A stretch of 64,000 bases of DNA from Paenibacillus sp. JZ16. GTDB lineage: Bacteria > Bacillota > Bacilli > Paenibacillales > Paenibacillaceae. Positions 8,200-17,045 of this stretch are shown piece by piece. The stretch spans positions 6,833,001-6,897,000 of the forward strand of contig NZ_CP017659.1 in the NCBI RefSeq assembly GCF_015326965.1, read 5' to 3'. The stretch's first letter is position 1. Every line of letters begins with the position of its first letter. Made by a program: the position numbers and the translations under genes. Under the pieces are notes generated by a model. The model searched no databases, was not told the DNA's origin, and saw only the letters and a program-made list of their open reading frames with translations.

Positions 8200-8892
8200 A
8201 TGAGGAAAAGACAAAACACAATTATCACCATGTCGGCGATGTTGTTCGGAACGTTTTTAATGGCTTTTACGTATTATCACATTAATTTTCACAATCATTT
8301 AACCGAAGGCGGCTTTGTCGGCCTTGCACTGCTTGGCAAATATGCGCTTGATATTCCGCCCGCATTAAGTATGGTCCTCATGGACATACCGGTTCTGCTG
8401 GTTGCCTTATTCATCAAAGGTCGGAAGTTCATTATCAATACCGTAGTTGCGGCGAGCATGTTCACCTTGTTCTACGCATTGATCGAGCGGTATTCCACGC
8501 TTGTGATCGATCTGAATCATAACTTGCTGGCAGCCGCGCTGCTGTCCGGTTTATTGACGGGCTTTGGTGCAGGCATCGTGCTCCGTTTCGGCGGAGCGAC
8601 AGGCGGTGACGACGTGATCTCCGTGCTGTTCAGCGAGTGGAGCGGGCTTAAGGTAGGGACGGTGTTTTTCCTGATGGATGCCGTAGTACTGCTATTATCG
8701 CTATTCTACATGCCATTGGTTGAAACCTTATATACTATATTAGCCGTATCGATTGCCGGACAAGTGATCACCATCACAGTGACGTACGGTACCGAGAAAA
8801 CGGAAAAGAAACCGATTCGGAAGGCGGTCCGTGCCCCAAGCACTCCGGTTACTCCGAAGACAGCGCAGCATACCGTTAGCGGCCGTTCATAA
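8200..8892 (+). CDS. YitT-family membrane protein
   Basis: A 230-residue integral membrane protein with five or six hydrophobic helices and the conserved GGATGGDDVIS-type motif of the YitT/DUF161 family (FGAGIVLRFGGATGGDDVISVLFSEWSGLKVG). Family members are poorly characterised and have been proposed to be transporters. It lacks the C-terminal cytoplasmic DUF2179 domain of long YitT proteins; instead there is a short basic, Pro/Thr-rich tail. The ATG follows GAGGGATCC. A strong terminator follows, so it is monocistronic behind its long leader. Confidence 0.8.
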   Translation: MRKRQNTIITMSAMLFGTFLMAFTYYHINFHNHLTEGGFVGLALLGKYALDIPPALSMVLMDIPVLLVALFIKGRKFIINTVVAASMFTLFYALIERYSTLVIDLNHNLLAAALLSGLLTGFGAGIVLRFGGATGGDDVISVLFSEWSGLKVGTVFFLMDAVVLLLSLFYMPLVETLYTILAVSIAGQVITITVTYGTEKTEKKPIRKAVRAPSTPVTPKTAQHTVSGRS

Positions 8893-8907
8893 GACGGTCC
8901 AACTAAG

Positions 8908-8940
8908 AGAAGCTCACCCGCATGCAGGGTGAGCTTCTTT
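8908..8940 (+). terminator. terminator of the YitT gene
   Basis: AGAAGCTCACCC (8908-8919) pairs perfectly with GGGTGAGCTTCT (8927-8938), followed by T's. The A-rich left flank is short, but it may also act on the converging small gene. Confidence 0.85.
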
Positions 8941-8961
8941 CGTATGCTTATGCCCGGATTT

Positions 8962-9144
8962 TCACTTCTCGTCCTTCGGATGATTCTCATCCCACTCCTG
9001 TGCCTTGGCGGTGGCGATAGCGATGGCACGACCTTCATCGTAATCTTCCTCCAGCAGGGCATTGGCAATTTCCACGGCTTTATTCCTCACCCGAGGCTCC
9101 AGGTTTTTCATGGATGGCGGATAATCATGTTTGCTCCAAGGCAT
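8962..9144 (-). CDS. small YdaT-like stress protein
   Basis: A 60-residue, highly charged protein starting MPWSKHDYPPSMKNL and ending in a Lys/Glu-rich tail. The MPWSK...YP.S.KNL..RVRNKAVEIANALLEE pattern and GRAIAIATAKAQEW resemble the N-terminal part of B. subtilis YdaT, a SigB-controlled general stress protein of unknown function. The frame opens at 9204, but the ATG at 9144 has GGAGGG at the right distance. Confidence 0.6.
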   Translation of the reverse strand: MPWSKHDYPPSMKNLEPRVRNKAVEIANALLEEDYDEGRAIAIATAKAQEWDENHPKDEK

Positions 9145-9234
9145 GTGCAATCCCTCCAGTTCATCTCTAATTCGTATGTAATGTATATTACCCCGTGCAG
9201 CCAAATTGAATAAGCGGGTTCAATCGTACCAAAA

Positions 9235-9262
9235 AGTGCATTGCCCTGAAGGGCAATGCACT
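9235..9262 (-). terminator. terminator of msrAB
   Basis: AGTGCATTGCCC (9235-9246) and GGGCAATGCACT (9251-9262) form a perfect 12-bp stem with a 4-nt loop. On the minus strand it is followed by TTTTT. Confidence 0.9.
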
Positions 9263-9275
9263 AGGAAACTTGGAT

Positions 9276-10241
9276 TTATTCAAACAGCTGCAAATACTCG
9301 CCGTAGCCTTCCTTTTGCATCTCTTCCTTCGGTACAAATCGGAGTGCCGCAGAATTGATGCAGTAGCGAAGCCCGTTCGGCCCAGGTCCGTCGTCAAATA
9401 CATGGCCGAGGTGCGAGTCGCCTTTTTTGCTTCTTACCTCGGTGCGGACCATCATATGGGTAAGATCCATTTTTTCCTTAATGTTGTATTCGCGAATCGG
9501 ACGGGTGAAGCTCGGCCATCCGCAGCCGGCATCATATTTGTCCGTTGAGCTGAAGAGCGGCTCGCCGGATACGATATCCACGTAAATGCCTTCCCCGTGA
9601 TGGTCCCAGAACTCATTGTGGAACGGAGGCTCGGTTGCGTTATTCTGGGTCACTTCATATTGGATCGGTGTCAGGCGCTGTTTAAGCTCGGCTGGATCTA
9701 CCGGATCCGACCAGTGCTGCTCAATGAAATCCTCGCGTCCTGAACCTTTGCGATAGCGTTTGTAATGGCTCGGGTTTTTCTTGTGATAATCCTGATGATA
9801 TTCTTCAGCTTCATAGAAAGTGCTGGCGGGGAGGATGGGCGTTACGATCGGTCCATCGAATCGTCCGCTGGCAGCTACGGCTTGCTTGGATTGCTCCGCA
9901 AGTTCACGCTGCTCCTCCGTGTGGTAAAAAATAGCAGTCCGGTAAGATGTGCCCCGGTCATGGAATTGTCCGCCCTCATCCGTAGGATCGATTTGCTGCC
10001 AGAAGAGCTCGAGCAGCTTTTCGTAAGGGAACACTTCCGGGTTATACGTGATTTGAACAGCCTCGTAATGACCTGTTGTATCAGAGCATACCTCTTCATA
10101 GGTCGGATTTTCCTTATGGCCGCCCGTATAGCCGGAAACGACCTTCAGGATGCCCGGCAGCTCATCAAAAGGAGAGACCATACACCAGAAGCAGCCTCCC
10201 GCAAAGGTAGCCAATTCACTTGGGGTTGAACGATTATTCAT
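9276..10241 (-). CDS. msrAB: bifunctional methionine sulfoxide reductase MsrA-MsrB
   Basis: A 321-residue fusion. The MsrA domain (about residues 8-160) has the GCFWC active site and GYTGG...YEEVC, and reduces the S-form of methionine sulfoxide. The MsrB domain (about 175-315) has GCGWPSF, the [11 protein letters not shown] motif and the catalytic Cys in RYCINSAAL, and reduces the R-form. The two CxxC zinc pairs of many MsrB proteins are absent. Both reactions repair oxidised Met with thioredoxin. The ATG follows a GGAGGG site, and the gene is monocistronic. Confidence 0.95.
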   Translation of the reverse strand: MNNRSTPSELATFAGGCFWCMVSPFDELPGILKVVSGYTGGHKENPTYEEVCSDTTGHYEAVQITYNPEVFPYEKLLELFWQQIDPTDEGGQFHDRGTSYRTAIFYHTEEQRELAEQSKQAVAASGRFDGPIVTPILPASTFYEAEEYHQDYHKKNPSHYKRYRKGSGREDFIEQHWSDPVDPAELKQRLTPIQYEVTQNNATEPPFHNEFWDHHGEGIYVDIVSGEPLFSSTDKYDAGCGWPSFTRPIREYNIKEKMDLTHMMVRTEVRSKKGDSHLGHVFDDGPGPNGLRYCINSAALRFVPKEEMQKEGYGEYLQLFE

Positions 10242-10330
10242 CTATTATCCCTCCATCGTTATAACATATAAATGTAAGTCTTACTCTATATTATAATCAT
10301 TTTGGTCAGGGAAACCAAAATGATGCTCCG

Positions 10331-10948
10331 TTAAGCCGGTCTCCCTTTATACCACCGGACAGCGGCCAGGCACAGAGCGGTAACCAGCATAAGTCCGCCC
10401 GCGATACCCGCGAAGAGGAGCGGATGATCGGAAAACCCGCTGCCCAGCCAGGCATACAGGAGAATCGCGGGGATTTTACCGATGGCTGAAGCGGTTGTGT
10501 ACGTCCAGAATGGAATGGATGCGACGCCGGCATAAATATTGACGGCCATTTGCGGAATAATGGGCAGTAAGCGCGCGAGCAGGATCGACTGAAAGGGGCG
10601 CCTTTCTACCAGGGCTGTAAACCTATGGATAGCCTCGTATTTGCCAAGCAGTCGCCTGCCGGGCTCCTGGTACAGGGACCGAACTGCCGCATACAGGATG
10701 ACGGCCGCTATCGTTGTTCCGAACCACGAAATGGCTGCAGCCCAGAGTGTCCCATATGCATAACCGAGAATAGCGATAATGACTTTATAGGGCGCAATAG
10801 GAAATAAGGCAAGCAGGGCTGCCAGCAGGATCATCAGGTAGAGCGGGGGATTTCCTCTCAGCCAGTCTATGATTTCATGTCTGTATGCAAATGCCAGTAT
10901 CAGGGCTGTTGAATAAATTGCGGGTATGATCCATCTCTTCATGTTCAA
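10331..10948 (-). CDS. TVP38/TMEM64-family membrane protein
   Basis: A 205-residue integral membrane protein with five or six hydrophobic segments. Family marks include a PIAPYKVIIAILGYAYGTLWAAAISWFGTTIAA stretch and the LLARLLPIIPQMAVNIYAGVASIPFWTY region, which carries the conserved Arg-Leu-x-Pro-x-x-P core of DedA/TVP38 (SNARE-associated) proteins. Related proteins act in phospholipid scrambling or undecaprenyl-phosphate recycling. The role here is unassigned; the gene stands alone. Confidence 0.8.
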   Translation of the reverse strand: MNMKRWIIPAIYSTALILAFAYRHEIIDWLRGNPPLYLMILLAALLALFPIAPYKVIIAILGYAYGTLWAAAISWFGTTIAAVILYAAVRSLYQEPGRRLLGKYEAIHRFTALVERRPFQSILLARLLPIIPQMAVNIYAGVASIPFWTYTTASAIGKIPAILLYAWLGSGFSDHPLLFAGIAGGLMLVTALCLAAVRWYKGRPA

Positions 10949-11062
10949 TCCTCACTTTGCGAAAGTCAAAGTCAACCAGAATAGCACCATGATAGCAAAA
11001 AAACAGGACTGCTGCCCATATTTCGGACAGCTAAGCATTCGATTTCGGTGGGGAAAATTGAA

Positions 11063-11091
11063 TATACAAGCGATTTTTCATATGTTATAAT
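11063..11091 (+). promoter_or_regulatory. promoter of the riboswitch-terC unit
   Basis: TATACA (11063-11068), a 17-bp spacer, then TATAAT (11086-11091) with an upstream TG (extended -10). The predicted start near 11098 lies just before the riboswitch. Confidence 0.6.
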
Positions 11092-11097
11092 ATGTCC

Positions 11098-11325
11098 AAC
11101 CGAATAGTTCCCAAAGGGGAGTAGCTTCATAAGAAAACCTTCTATCGTGGCCTTTCAAGGAAGCAACCGCGATTCAAAGGTTGGTTTTCTTGCGATATAG
11201 AATTTCATGGGTTCCGCTGATAACTTATAAATTCTATATCGTAAGTAAAGTCGTCATTACGGGATCAATCATCCCCGGCTTTATTGGCAACGATTATGTT
11301 GTTTAGCGAGACCTTTGCCTGATTT
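11098..11325 (+). ncRNA. yybP-ykoY (Mn2+) riboswitch aptamer
   Basis: The leader contains the two sequence hallmarks of the yybP-ykoY class: GGGGAGTAGC (about 11117-11125) and ACCTTTGCC (11311-11319). Between them lie two long arms: AAGAAAACC with GGTTTTCTT, and a GATATAGAATTT/AAATTCTATATC stem. Established knowledge: this class binds Mn2+ and turns on MntP or TerC/YkoY-type exporters, exactly the gene found downstream. The aptamer is longer than usual because of the extended arms. Confidence 0.85.
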
Positions 11326-11340
11326 ATTTATGAATGAGGT

Positions 11341-11408
11341 GGAGGTCTATTTTTGCGCCCAAAAAACGCTGTAGACCTTGTAATCTAAGGGAACAGCGTT
11401 TTTTTTTT
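11341..11408 (+). terminator. riboswitch expression platform (terminator)
   Basis: AACGCTGT (11365-11372) pairs with ACAGCGTT (11393-11400), followed by eight T's. AGGTCTA (11343-11349) can instead pair with TAGACCT (11372-11378), which touches the terminator stem and could form part of an antiterminator. Confidence 0.75.
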
Positions 11409-11465
11409 GGTGGAGGACATCGGTAGGTGTAAATCTAAAGAAAATGCAGAAAGGATGGGAGAAGC

Positions 11466-12167
11466 ATGGATATCATGTCGATGGATTTTTGGATGGCACT
11501 GCTATCGATTGTCCTCATTGACCTTGTGTTGGCAGGCGACAACGCGATTGTTATCGGGCTTGCCGCTCGTAATGTCCAGAAGGAGGACCAGAAGAAGGTC
11601 ATCCTGTGGGGTACCGTCGGTGCGATCGTGATTCGTATCGTGGCCACACTCCTCGTTGTACAGCTCTTAATGATCCCCGGCTTGCGATTGATCGGTGGCT
11701 TTGCCCTGTTGTGGATTGCCTACAAGCTGATGGTGGATGAGAAGCAGCATGAAATTTCCGCTGGCAACCAAATGTGGGCGGCAATCCGTACGATTATTAT
11801 CGCGGACGCGATGATGGGACTGGATAACGTGCTTGCTGTAGCTGGCGCTGCTGGCGAAAGCTTCATGCTGGTTATTATCGGGCTTGCGATTTCGGTTCCA
11901 ATTATGGTGTGGGGCAGTACCATTATCCTGAAGTTGACGGATCGCTTTCCTATTATCATCACGATCGGTGCTGCCGTGTTAGCCTGGACCGCATCGAAGA
12001 TGATTGTGGAAGAGCCGATGATTCACAGCTGGTTCGCCAATGGCGTTCTGAAGTATGGTTTTGAAATTCTTGTTATTGCCATTATCATCAGTCTTGGAAC
12101 TTGGATGAAGAAGAAAAATGACCAAAAAGCGAAGAGCCATCCGGTGCAGGTCAAGATGGTTGACTAG
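11466..12167 (+). CDS. TerC/YkoY-family membrane protein, probable Mn2+ exporter
   Basis: A 233-residue integral membrane protein with seven or so helices. TerC-family motifs are clear: LIDLVLAGDNAIVIGLAA near residues 18-35 and IIIADAMMGLDNVLAVAGAA near 108-127, each with the conserved Asp in an (A/L)GDN or LDN context that binds metal. Family members YkoY/YceF/MeeY export Mn2+, some to metallate secreted enzymes. A yybP-ykoY riboswitch directly upstream supports a manganese role. The gene is preceded by GGGAG and stands alone. Confidence 0.9.
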   Translation: MDIMSMDFWMALLSIVLIDLVLAGDNAIVIGLAARNVQKEDQKKVILWGTVGAIVIRIVATLLVVQLLMIPGLRLIGGFALLWIAYKLMVDEKQHEISAGNQMWAAIRTIIIADAMMGLDNVLAVAGAAGESFMLVIIGLAISVPIMVWGSTIILKLTDRFPIIITIGAAVLAWTASKMIVEEPMIHSWFANGVLKYGFEILVIAIIISLGTWMKKKNDQKAKSHPVQVKMVD

Positions 12168-12258
12168 TTTAGACTTTGTCTGAGCGCAAGTAAACGGTAT
12201 AATGTCTTCATGAACGAAGAGAGCTCCGAAGCCCTTTTCGCATGAGGAGGGGTAACGC

Positions 12259-12567
12259 ATGGAATTTACGGAAAAATCCGTAGAAGAACGGATTGCGGAG
12301 TCGTACCGCCAGGACGAGGATATGATGATCCTCGTGTTTGCCCAGTGGTGTGTGAATCACGGACTTGACCCAGCGGAACTGTACCGTAAAGCATATCCGA
12401 ATCAGCCGGACAATGAGCGGCTGGCACGGGTGCTGGAATTAACGGTGCCCAAGGAAGAAGCTGGTGAAATACCGGATCAGACCCTGCTTGGCGTCCTGTC
12501 ATTATTCGGAAATGAAGACTTGGCTATCGTTGTATCCGAGGCGGCGGCCAACCGTGATAAGAAGTAA
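12259..12567 (+). CDS. hypothetical acidic 102-residue protein
   Basis: A small, soluble, acidic, mostly helical protein (EERIAESYRQDEDMMILVFAQWCVNHGLDPAELYRKAYP). The frame is preceded by GAGGAGGGG and followed by a terminator, so it is a genuine transcribed gene. No catalytic motif is seen. The WCVNHGLDPAELY stretch resembles conserved hypothetical proteins of Paenibacillaceae. Function unknown. Confidence 0.65.
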   Translation: MEFTEKSVEERIAESYRQDEDMMILVFAQWCVNHGLDPAELYRKAYPNQPDNERLARVLELTVPKEEAGEIPDQTLLGVLSLFGNEDLAIVVSEAAANRDKK

Positions 12568-12605
12568 TTTTGGATCATGGAATATCTTACATTTGATTCA
12601 AGAAA

Positions 12606-12648
12606 GAAGCGGGCCGATCAAGGAAAAACCTTGGTCGACCCGCTTTTT
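12606..12648 (+). terminator. terminator
   Basis: AAGCGGG and CCGATCAAGG pair with CCTTGGTCG and CCCGCTT around an AAAAA loop, followed by a T run. It separates the hypothetical gene from the converging AraC-type gene. Confidence 0.85.
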
Positions 12649-12667
12649 TACTGCACTGCTGGCACGA

Positions 12668-13486
12668 TCAGTTTGACGTTCGGCTGGCCATGCGGAATTG
12701 TTTGGGCGAAACGCCGAATCGGGAGCGGAAAACGCGGTGAAAATAAGTATAGTTGGCAAAGCCGGACGTTTCGGCAACATCCTCCAGCGAGAGAGGACTA
12801 AACACAATCCGTTCCTTGGCCATGCTCAGGCGAACGTCCATGGTGTATTGCATGATGGTGGTGCCAAACGCTTCTTTGAACAGATGGACTGCCCGAGAGA
12901 CACTAATGCCGACATGGGCCGCGACGTCCTCCAGCTTGAACATCGAGGAGGCATTCTCTTCAATGTAATTTTTCATGCGGTAGGCTAGATACGTCTTGGG
13001 TGTGGTCGATGGCTGCTCCGATAACAGGCGGTCCACTTCGAGGCACAAAATCCGCACCGTGTAATCCGAAATCTCCGGATAAGGATCCGATACACGGCGC
13101 TGCTCCAGCAGAATTTGCCGAAACAGACTCAGGTAACGCTCTTCCAGTGGAACCCGAATTTTGGTTGGGCGTTTCTTGGAATTCCACCACGCGTCAGCCC
13201 AGGGACCCTTGAAAAAAATATGGTAATCTCCGCTTTCGATGGTTAACTCACCCAAAGCGTTATATTCGTCATCTATTCGGAGTTCATAGGGTTGTCCTGG
13301 CGTGAAGATTAACAGATCCCCTGCTTCAACGAGTGACAGCTCGTCATCGATTTTGGCACGGCATTTGCCGTCGGTCTGCCATCGCATCAGGTAGGTGTCG
13401 AAACCGTCAGCCAGGGACATCTTGAAAGGTTTACGATGAAATGAGAAATCCGCTGCTACGACTTGGTTGGAAAGATTTGAATCCAT
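12668..13486 (-). CDS. AraC-family transcriptional regulator
   Basis: A 272-residue protein with an N-terminal cupin-like sensing domain (residues about 15-150, including DGKCRAKIDDELSLVEAGDLLIFTPGQPYEL) and a C-terminal double helix-turn-helix (about 170-268, KLEDVAAHVGISVSRAVHLFKEAFGTT...LEDVAETSGFANYTYFHRVFRSRFGVSPKQFR). It is divergent from the Gfo/Idh operon with a 141-bp gap and most probably activates it in response to a sugar. The gap carries an inverted repeat, GAAGAATA (13503-13510) and TATTCTTC (13546-13553), a candidate operator. Confidence 0.85.
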   Translation of the reverse strand: MDSNLSNQVVAADFSFHRKPFKMSLADGFDTYLMRWQTDGKCRAKIDDELSLVEAGDLLIFTPGQPYELRIDDEYNALGELTIESGDYHIFFKGPWADAWWNSKKRPTKIRVPLEERYLSLFRQILLEQRRVSDPYPEISDYTVRILCLEVDRLLSEQPSTTPKTYLAYRMKNYIEENASSMFKLEDVAAHVGISVSRAVHLFKEAFGTTIMQYTMDVRLSMAKERIVFSPLSLEDVAETSGFANYTYFHRVFRSRFGVSPKQFRMASRTSN

Positions 13487-13627
13487 TGCTAAAGTCCCCT
13501 TTGAAGAATAAGAAAATAATGACCAGATTGTTCATGTTTTAATCATATTCTTCATTTTAAACGAAAGCATAAAAGAATACCATGGTACTAGTCCGAGCAC
13601 ATCTAAAACACTCAAGGAGTGACAGCG

Positions 13628-14728
13628 ATGAAAAAAATGAAAGCAGGTATAATTGGCTGCGGAACCATCAGCGGCGTATACTTCACGAACTTAAAGAACA
13701 GCCCTTGGGTTGAAGTCGTGGCATGTGCTGACCTTATTCCGGACAACGCGAAGAAGAAGGCCGAAGAGTTCAACATCCCGAACGTGTATACAGTTGAGGA
13801 GATGCTTGCACAGACTGACATTGAGTTTATTATTAATCTGACCATTCCGGCCAGCCACGCCAATGTGGACATTGCTTCGCTGGAAGCAGGGAAGCATGTT
13901 TACAGTGAAAAGCCGCTGGCGATTACCCTTGATGAAGCCCGCCGGGTGCTAAATATGGCAGATCAAAAAGGACTTCGCGTCGGCTGCGCGCCCGATACGT
14001 TTCTGGGCTCCGGCGTACAGACGGCCAAAGCCGCTATTGAATCCGGGCTTATTGGCAGACCTGTTGCCGCTACGGCGTTTATGATGGGTTCAGGACCGGA
14101 AGCTTGGCATCCTAATCCTGAATTTTTTTACGCGTCGGGCGGAGGTCCAATGATGGATATGGGTCCTTACTATGTATCGGCCCTCGTAGAGCTGCTTGGT
14201 CCTGCAAGCCGGATCAGCGCATCCACCGGCATCCAGATTCCAGACCGCGCCATCGGCTCCGGCCCGCTCCAAGGAAAACCGATTACGGTTCAGACCCCAA
14301 CGCATTTAGCAGGGACGCTGGATTTTGAGAACGGTGCCATTGCAACCATGATTACAAGTTTCGATATCTTTGGCGGATCGAACCTGCCCTGGATCGAAAT
14401 CTATGGCACGCAGGGAAGCCTAAGCCTCGGGGATCCGAACTACTTTAACGGCGAAGTGAAGCTCCGGAAGCACGGCTCCGAGGAATGGGAGCTGCTTGAC
14501 CCCGCATTTGAATGCGGGAAGAACGAGCGGGGGCTGGGTATCAATGATATGATCCAATCAATTCATGAGCAGAAGGACCATCGCGTGAGCGCCCGTCTGG
14601 CATACCACGTGCTGGAGATTATGCAGTCGTTCCAGCAGTCTTCGCTGGAGGGCCGACATATCGTTCTGCAAAGCACATACCGCTACGGCAAACTTCCGGC
14701 GCCGCAGCAGGCAAACATGTCGGAATAG
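13628..14728 (+). CDS. Gfo/Idh/MocA-family oxidoreductase (first copy)
   Basis: A 366-residue NAD(P)-dependent sugar dehydrogenase of the Gfo/Idh/MocA family. The N-terminal Rossmann fold shows AGIIGCGTISGVYF, and EAGKHVYSEKPLAIT carries the family EKP motif (Lys at about residue 95). The C-terminal half is the substrate barrel, with GGGPMMDMGPYYV supplying Asp and Tyr near the active site. The start at 13628 follows AAGGAG by 8 nt; a GTG at 13619 is possible but lies in the ribosome binding site. It is the first gene of a four-gene catabolic operon and may oxidise the sugar ring at C3 or another carbon. Substrate unknown. Confidence 0.85.
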   Translation: MKKMKAGIIGCGTISGVYFTNLKNSPWVEVVACADLIPDNAKKKAEEFNIPNVYTVEEMLAQTDIEFIINLTIPASHANVDIASLEAGKHVYSEKPLAITLDEARRVLNMADQKGLRVGCAPDTFLGSGVQTAKAAIESGLIGRPVAATAFMMGSGPEAWHPNPEFFYASGGGPMMDMGPYYVSALVELLGPASRISASTGIQIPDRAIGSGPLQGKPITVQTPTHLAGTLDFENGAIATMITSFDIFGGSNLPWIEIYGTQGSLSLGDPNYFNGEVKLRKHGSEEWELLDPAFECGKNERGLGINDMIQSIHEQKDHRVSARLAYHVLEIMQSFQQSSLEGRHIVLQSTYRYGKLPAPQQANMSE

Positions 14729-14900
14729 CGAACTGGCAGCCCGGTTCATATTCTTGTACACTGGTTATGAACGACATGCAAACCAGCTTCTGACGGATCT
14801 GACAGGGGTGTGAGTTCTTGGAAATGGTCCGCATGAAAGCGTTGCACTAATATTTGGAGAGTTTCCAAAATGATCAAATGCCTATGGGGAGGAAATGGAC

Positions 14901-15986
14901 ATGTCGAAAACGTTGAAGATCGGAATTATCGGTTGTGGGGGAATCGCCAATGGCAAGCATATGCCGAGCTTGAAGAAGCAGGCGCAGGCGGAACTGGTCG
15001 CTTTTTGCGACATCGTAGAAGAGCGTGCGCAGAAGGCGGCTGCTGAGTACGGGGTTGAAGGCGCAAAAGTGTACACGGATTTCAGAGAATTGCTGCAAGA
15101 CGGCAGCATCGATGTTATCCATGTATGTACGCCGAACGATTCCCACTCCGAGATTACGGTAGCATCCCTTGAAGCCGGCAAGCACGTGATGTGCGAAAAG
15201 CCTATGGCGAAGACCGTTTCCGAAGCCAAAGCGATGCTGGACGCCGCGAAGCGTACAGGGAAAAAACTTACCATCGGTTACAACAACCGTTTCCGCGACG
15301 ATAGCATGTATCTGAAAGGCGTCTGTGAGGAAGGCGAGCTGGGCGAGATCTACTACGGTAAAGCGCTGGCTGTTCGCCGCCGTGCCGTTCCGACCTGGGG
15401 CGTATTCCTTGACGAAGAGAAGCAAGGCGGAGGTCCGTTGATCGATATCGGTACCCATGCGCTGGATTTGACCTTGTGGCTGATGGACAACTACAAGCCG
15501 AAGAGCGTGCTGGGATCCACGTTCCATAAACTTGGTCAACGGGAGAATGCGGCGAATGCGTTCGGTCCTTGGGATCCGAAGGAGTTCAAGGTAGAGGATT
15601 CGGCATTCGGGTTCATTACGATGGAGAACGGCGCAACGATTATTCTGGAATCCAGCTGGGCCCTTAACGTCGTTGAGACCGGCGAAGCCAAAGCCGTGTT
15701 GGCGGGTACAGAAGGCGGGGCTGACATGAAGGACGGTCTGCGTATTAACGGCGAGAAAATGAGCAGATTGTATGAAACCAAAGTCGATTTGAATGCCGGC
15801 GGCGTAGCGTTCTATTCCGGCTCCAAGGAAAATGATTCGGACCGTGAAGCCAGAATGTGGCTGGAGGCCATTATTGAGGATAAGGACCCTGTGGTTAAGC
15901 CGGAGCAAGCGTTTGTTGTAACGCAAATTCTGGAAGCGATCTATGAATCGGCGAAGACAGGAAAAGCGGTTTATTTCGATAACTAA
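14901..15986 (+). CDS. Gfo/Idh/MocA-family oxidoreductase (second copy)
   Basis: A 361-residue paralogue of the preceding gene: LKIGIIGCGGIANGKHMPSL nucleotide-binding start, EAGKHVMCEKPMAKT with the EKP motif, and GGGPLIDIGTHALDL with the Asp/His pair of the active site. The ATG at 14901 has GGGGAGG 8 nt upstream and is preferred over 14895. The 172-bp gap before it holds a hairpin (CTGGTT/AACCAG near 14763-14787) and an inverted repeat (TTTGGA/TCCAAA near 14853-14869), so it may have its own control point. Two dissimilar dehydrogenases in one operon suggest an oxidation and a later reduction of the same sugar. Confidence 0.85.
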   Translation: MSKTLKIGIIGCGGIANGKHMPSLKKQAQAELVAFCDIVEERAQKAAAEYGVEGAKVYTDFRELLQDGSIDVIHVCTPNDSHSEITVASLEAGKHVMCEKPMAKTVSEAKAMLDAAKRTGKKLTIGYNNRFRDDSMYLKGVCEEGELGEIYYGKALAVRRRAVPTWGVFLDEEKQGGGPLIDIGTHALDLTLWLMDNYKPKSVLGSTFHKLGQRENAANAFGPWDPKEFKVEDSAFGFITMENGATIILESSWALNVVETGEAKAVLAGTEGGADMKDGLRINGEKMSRLYETKVDLNAGGVAFYSGSKENDSDREARMWLEAIIEDKDPVVKPEQAFVVTQILEAIYESAKTGKAVYFDN

Positions 15987-16031
15987 ATCTTGCAATCCCT
16001 ACTAATATTAAGGTAAACCAGGAGGTATACA

Positions 16032-17000
16032 ATGAAATTAGGCGTATTTATGGTATTGTTGAGCGGACGTAAATTGGAGGATGCATTGGACTATGTGGCA
16101 TCCAAGGGTCTTAAAGCGGTTGAGATCGGAACAGGCGGTTATCCTGGGAATGCACATTGCAACCCGGTCGAGCTGCTGGAGAATGAAACTGCGCTGAAAA
16201 ACTTCAAAAATGCGGTGGAATCCCGTGGGTTGATCATTAGCGCACTGAGCTGCCATGGCAACCCGCTTCATCCGCAAAAAGCGATCGCAAAAGAGTTCCA
16301 TGACACATACGTAAAAACGGTAGAGCTTGCCGAGAAGCTTGAAGTACCTGTTGTTAACACATTCTCCGGCTGCCCAGGCGACCATGAGGATGCCAAATAC
16401 CCGAACTGGCCGGTTGCGCCTTGGCCTAACGACTACCAAGAGATTCTGACCTGGCAGTGGGATAACAAGGTCATTCCTTACTGGACCGAATGGGGTAAAT
16501 TTGCTGCAGACCGCAATGTGAAGATTGGTTTGGAATTGCACGGCGGCTTCTCCGTTCATACGCCTGGCACGCTGCTCCGTTTACGTGAAGCCGCAGGCGA
16601 AGTGATCGGTGCCAACCTGGATCCGAGTCATATGTGGTGGCAAGGGATCGACCCTGTTCAAGCGATTCAAATTTTGGGCCGCGAAGGGGCAATCCACCAC
16701 TTCCACGCGAAGGATACAAGCATTGACCCGATCAACGTGAACAAGCACGGTCTGACCGATATGCAGTCTTATGCCAATATGCTGGATCGCGCTTGGCAGT
16801 TCCGCAGCGTAGGCTATGGGCATGACGTGAAGGAATGGGCGGATATGATGAGTGCCCTTCGTCTGGTTGGATATGATTATGTCGTAAGCATTGAACATGA
16901 AGATGGATTGATGTCGATTGAAGAAGGCTTCTCCAAAGCGGTGCAAAATCTTCAGCAAGTGCTGATCGAAGAGCCGCTCGGAGAAATGTGGTGGGTCTAA
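16032..17000 (+). CDS. sugar phosphate isomerase/epimerase-like TIM-barrel protein
   Basis: A 322-residue protein of the AP-endonuclease-2/xylose-isomerase-like fold. Metal-binding strands are visible in order: VKIGLELHGG (Glu), GANLDPSHMWW (Asp and His), IHHFHAKDT (His) and VVSIEHEDG (Glu). The GLKAVEIGTGG strand near the N-terminus is also typical. Family members include sugar epimerases, inosose dehydratases and the 3-keto-glycoside-acting subunits of C-glycoside deglycosidases. In this operon an isomerase or eliminase step on an oxidised sugar is the best guess. Ribosome binding site AGGAGG. Confidence 0.8.
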   Translation: MKLGVFMVLLSGRKLEDALDYVASKGLKAVEIGTGGYPGNAHCNPVELLENETALKNFKNAVESRGLIISALSCHGNPLHPQKAIAKEFHDTYVKTVELAEKLEVPVVNTFSGCPGDHEDAKYPNWPVAPWPNDYQEILTWQWDNKVIPYWTEWGKFAADRNVKIGLELHGGFSVHTPGTLLRLREAAGEVIGANLDPSHMWWQGIDPVQAIQILGREGAIHHFHAKDTSIDPINVNKHGLTDMQSYANMLDRAWQFRSVGYGHDVKEWADMMSALRLVGYDYVVSIEHEDGLMSIEEGFSKAVQNLQQVLIEEPLGEMWWV

Positions 17001-17045
17001 CAGCTTAGAGTAACAACCGAATAAGCAATTAGGGGGAACAGCAAG

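Noticed and set aside
8103..8285. A 60-codon plus-strand frame overlapping the YitT start
   Set aside because: It overlaps the real gene by 86 bp in another frame, has a poor ribosome binding site, and its end is a shadow of YitT codons. The 21-codon leader ORF is a better candidate.
14834..14847. cre-like or LacI-type site before the second Gfo/Idh gene
   Set aside because: TGAAAGCGTTGCAC misses two key positions of the cre pattern, and no promoter elements fit; kept only as a note.
14874..15995. A 373-residue minus-strand frame over the second Gfo/Idh gene
   Set aside because: Third-codon-position shadow of a GC-rich gene; no motif, no ribosome binding site; the plus-strand gene is clear.
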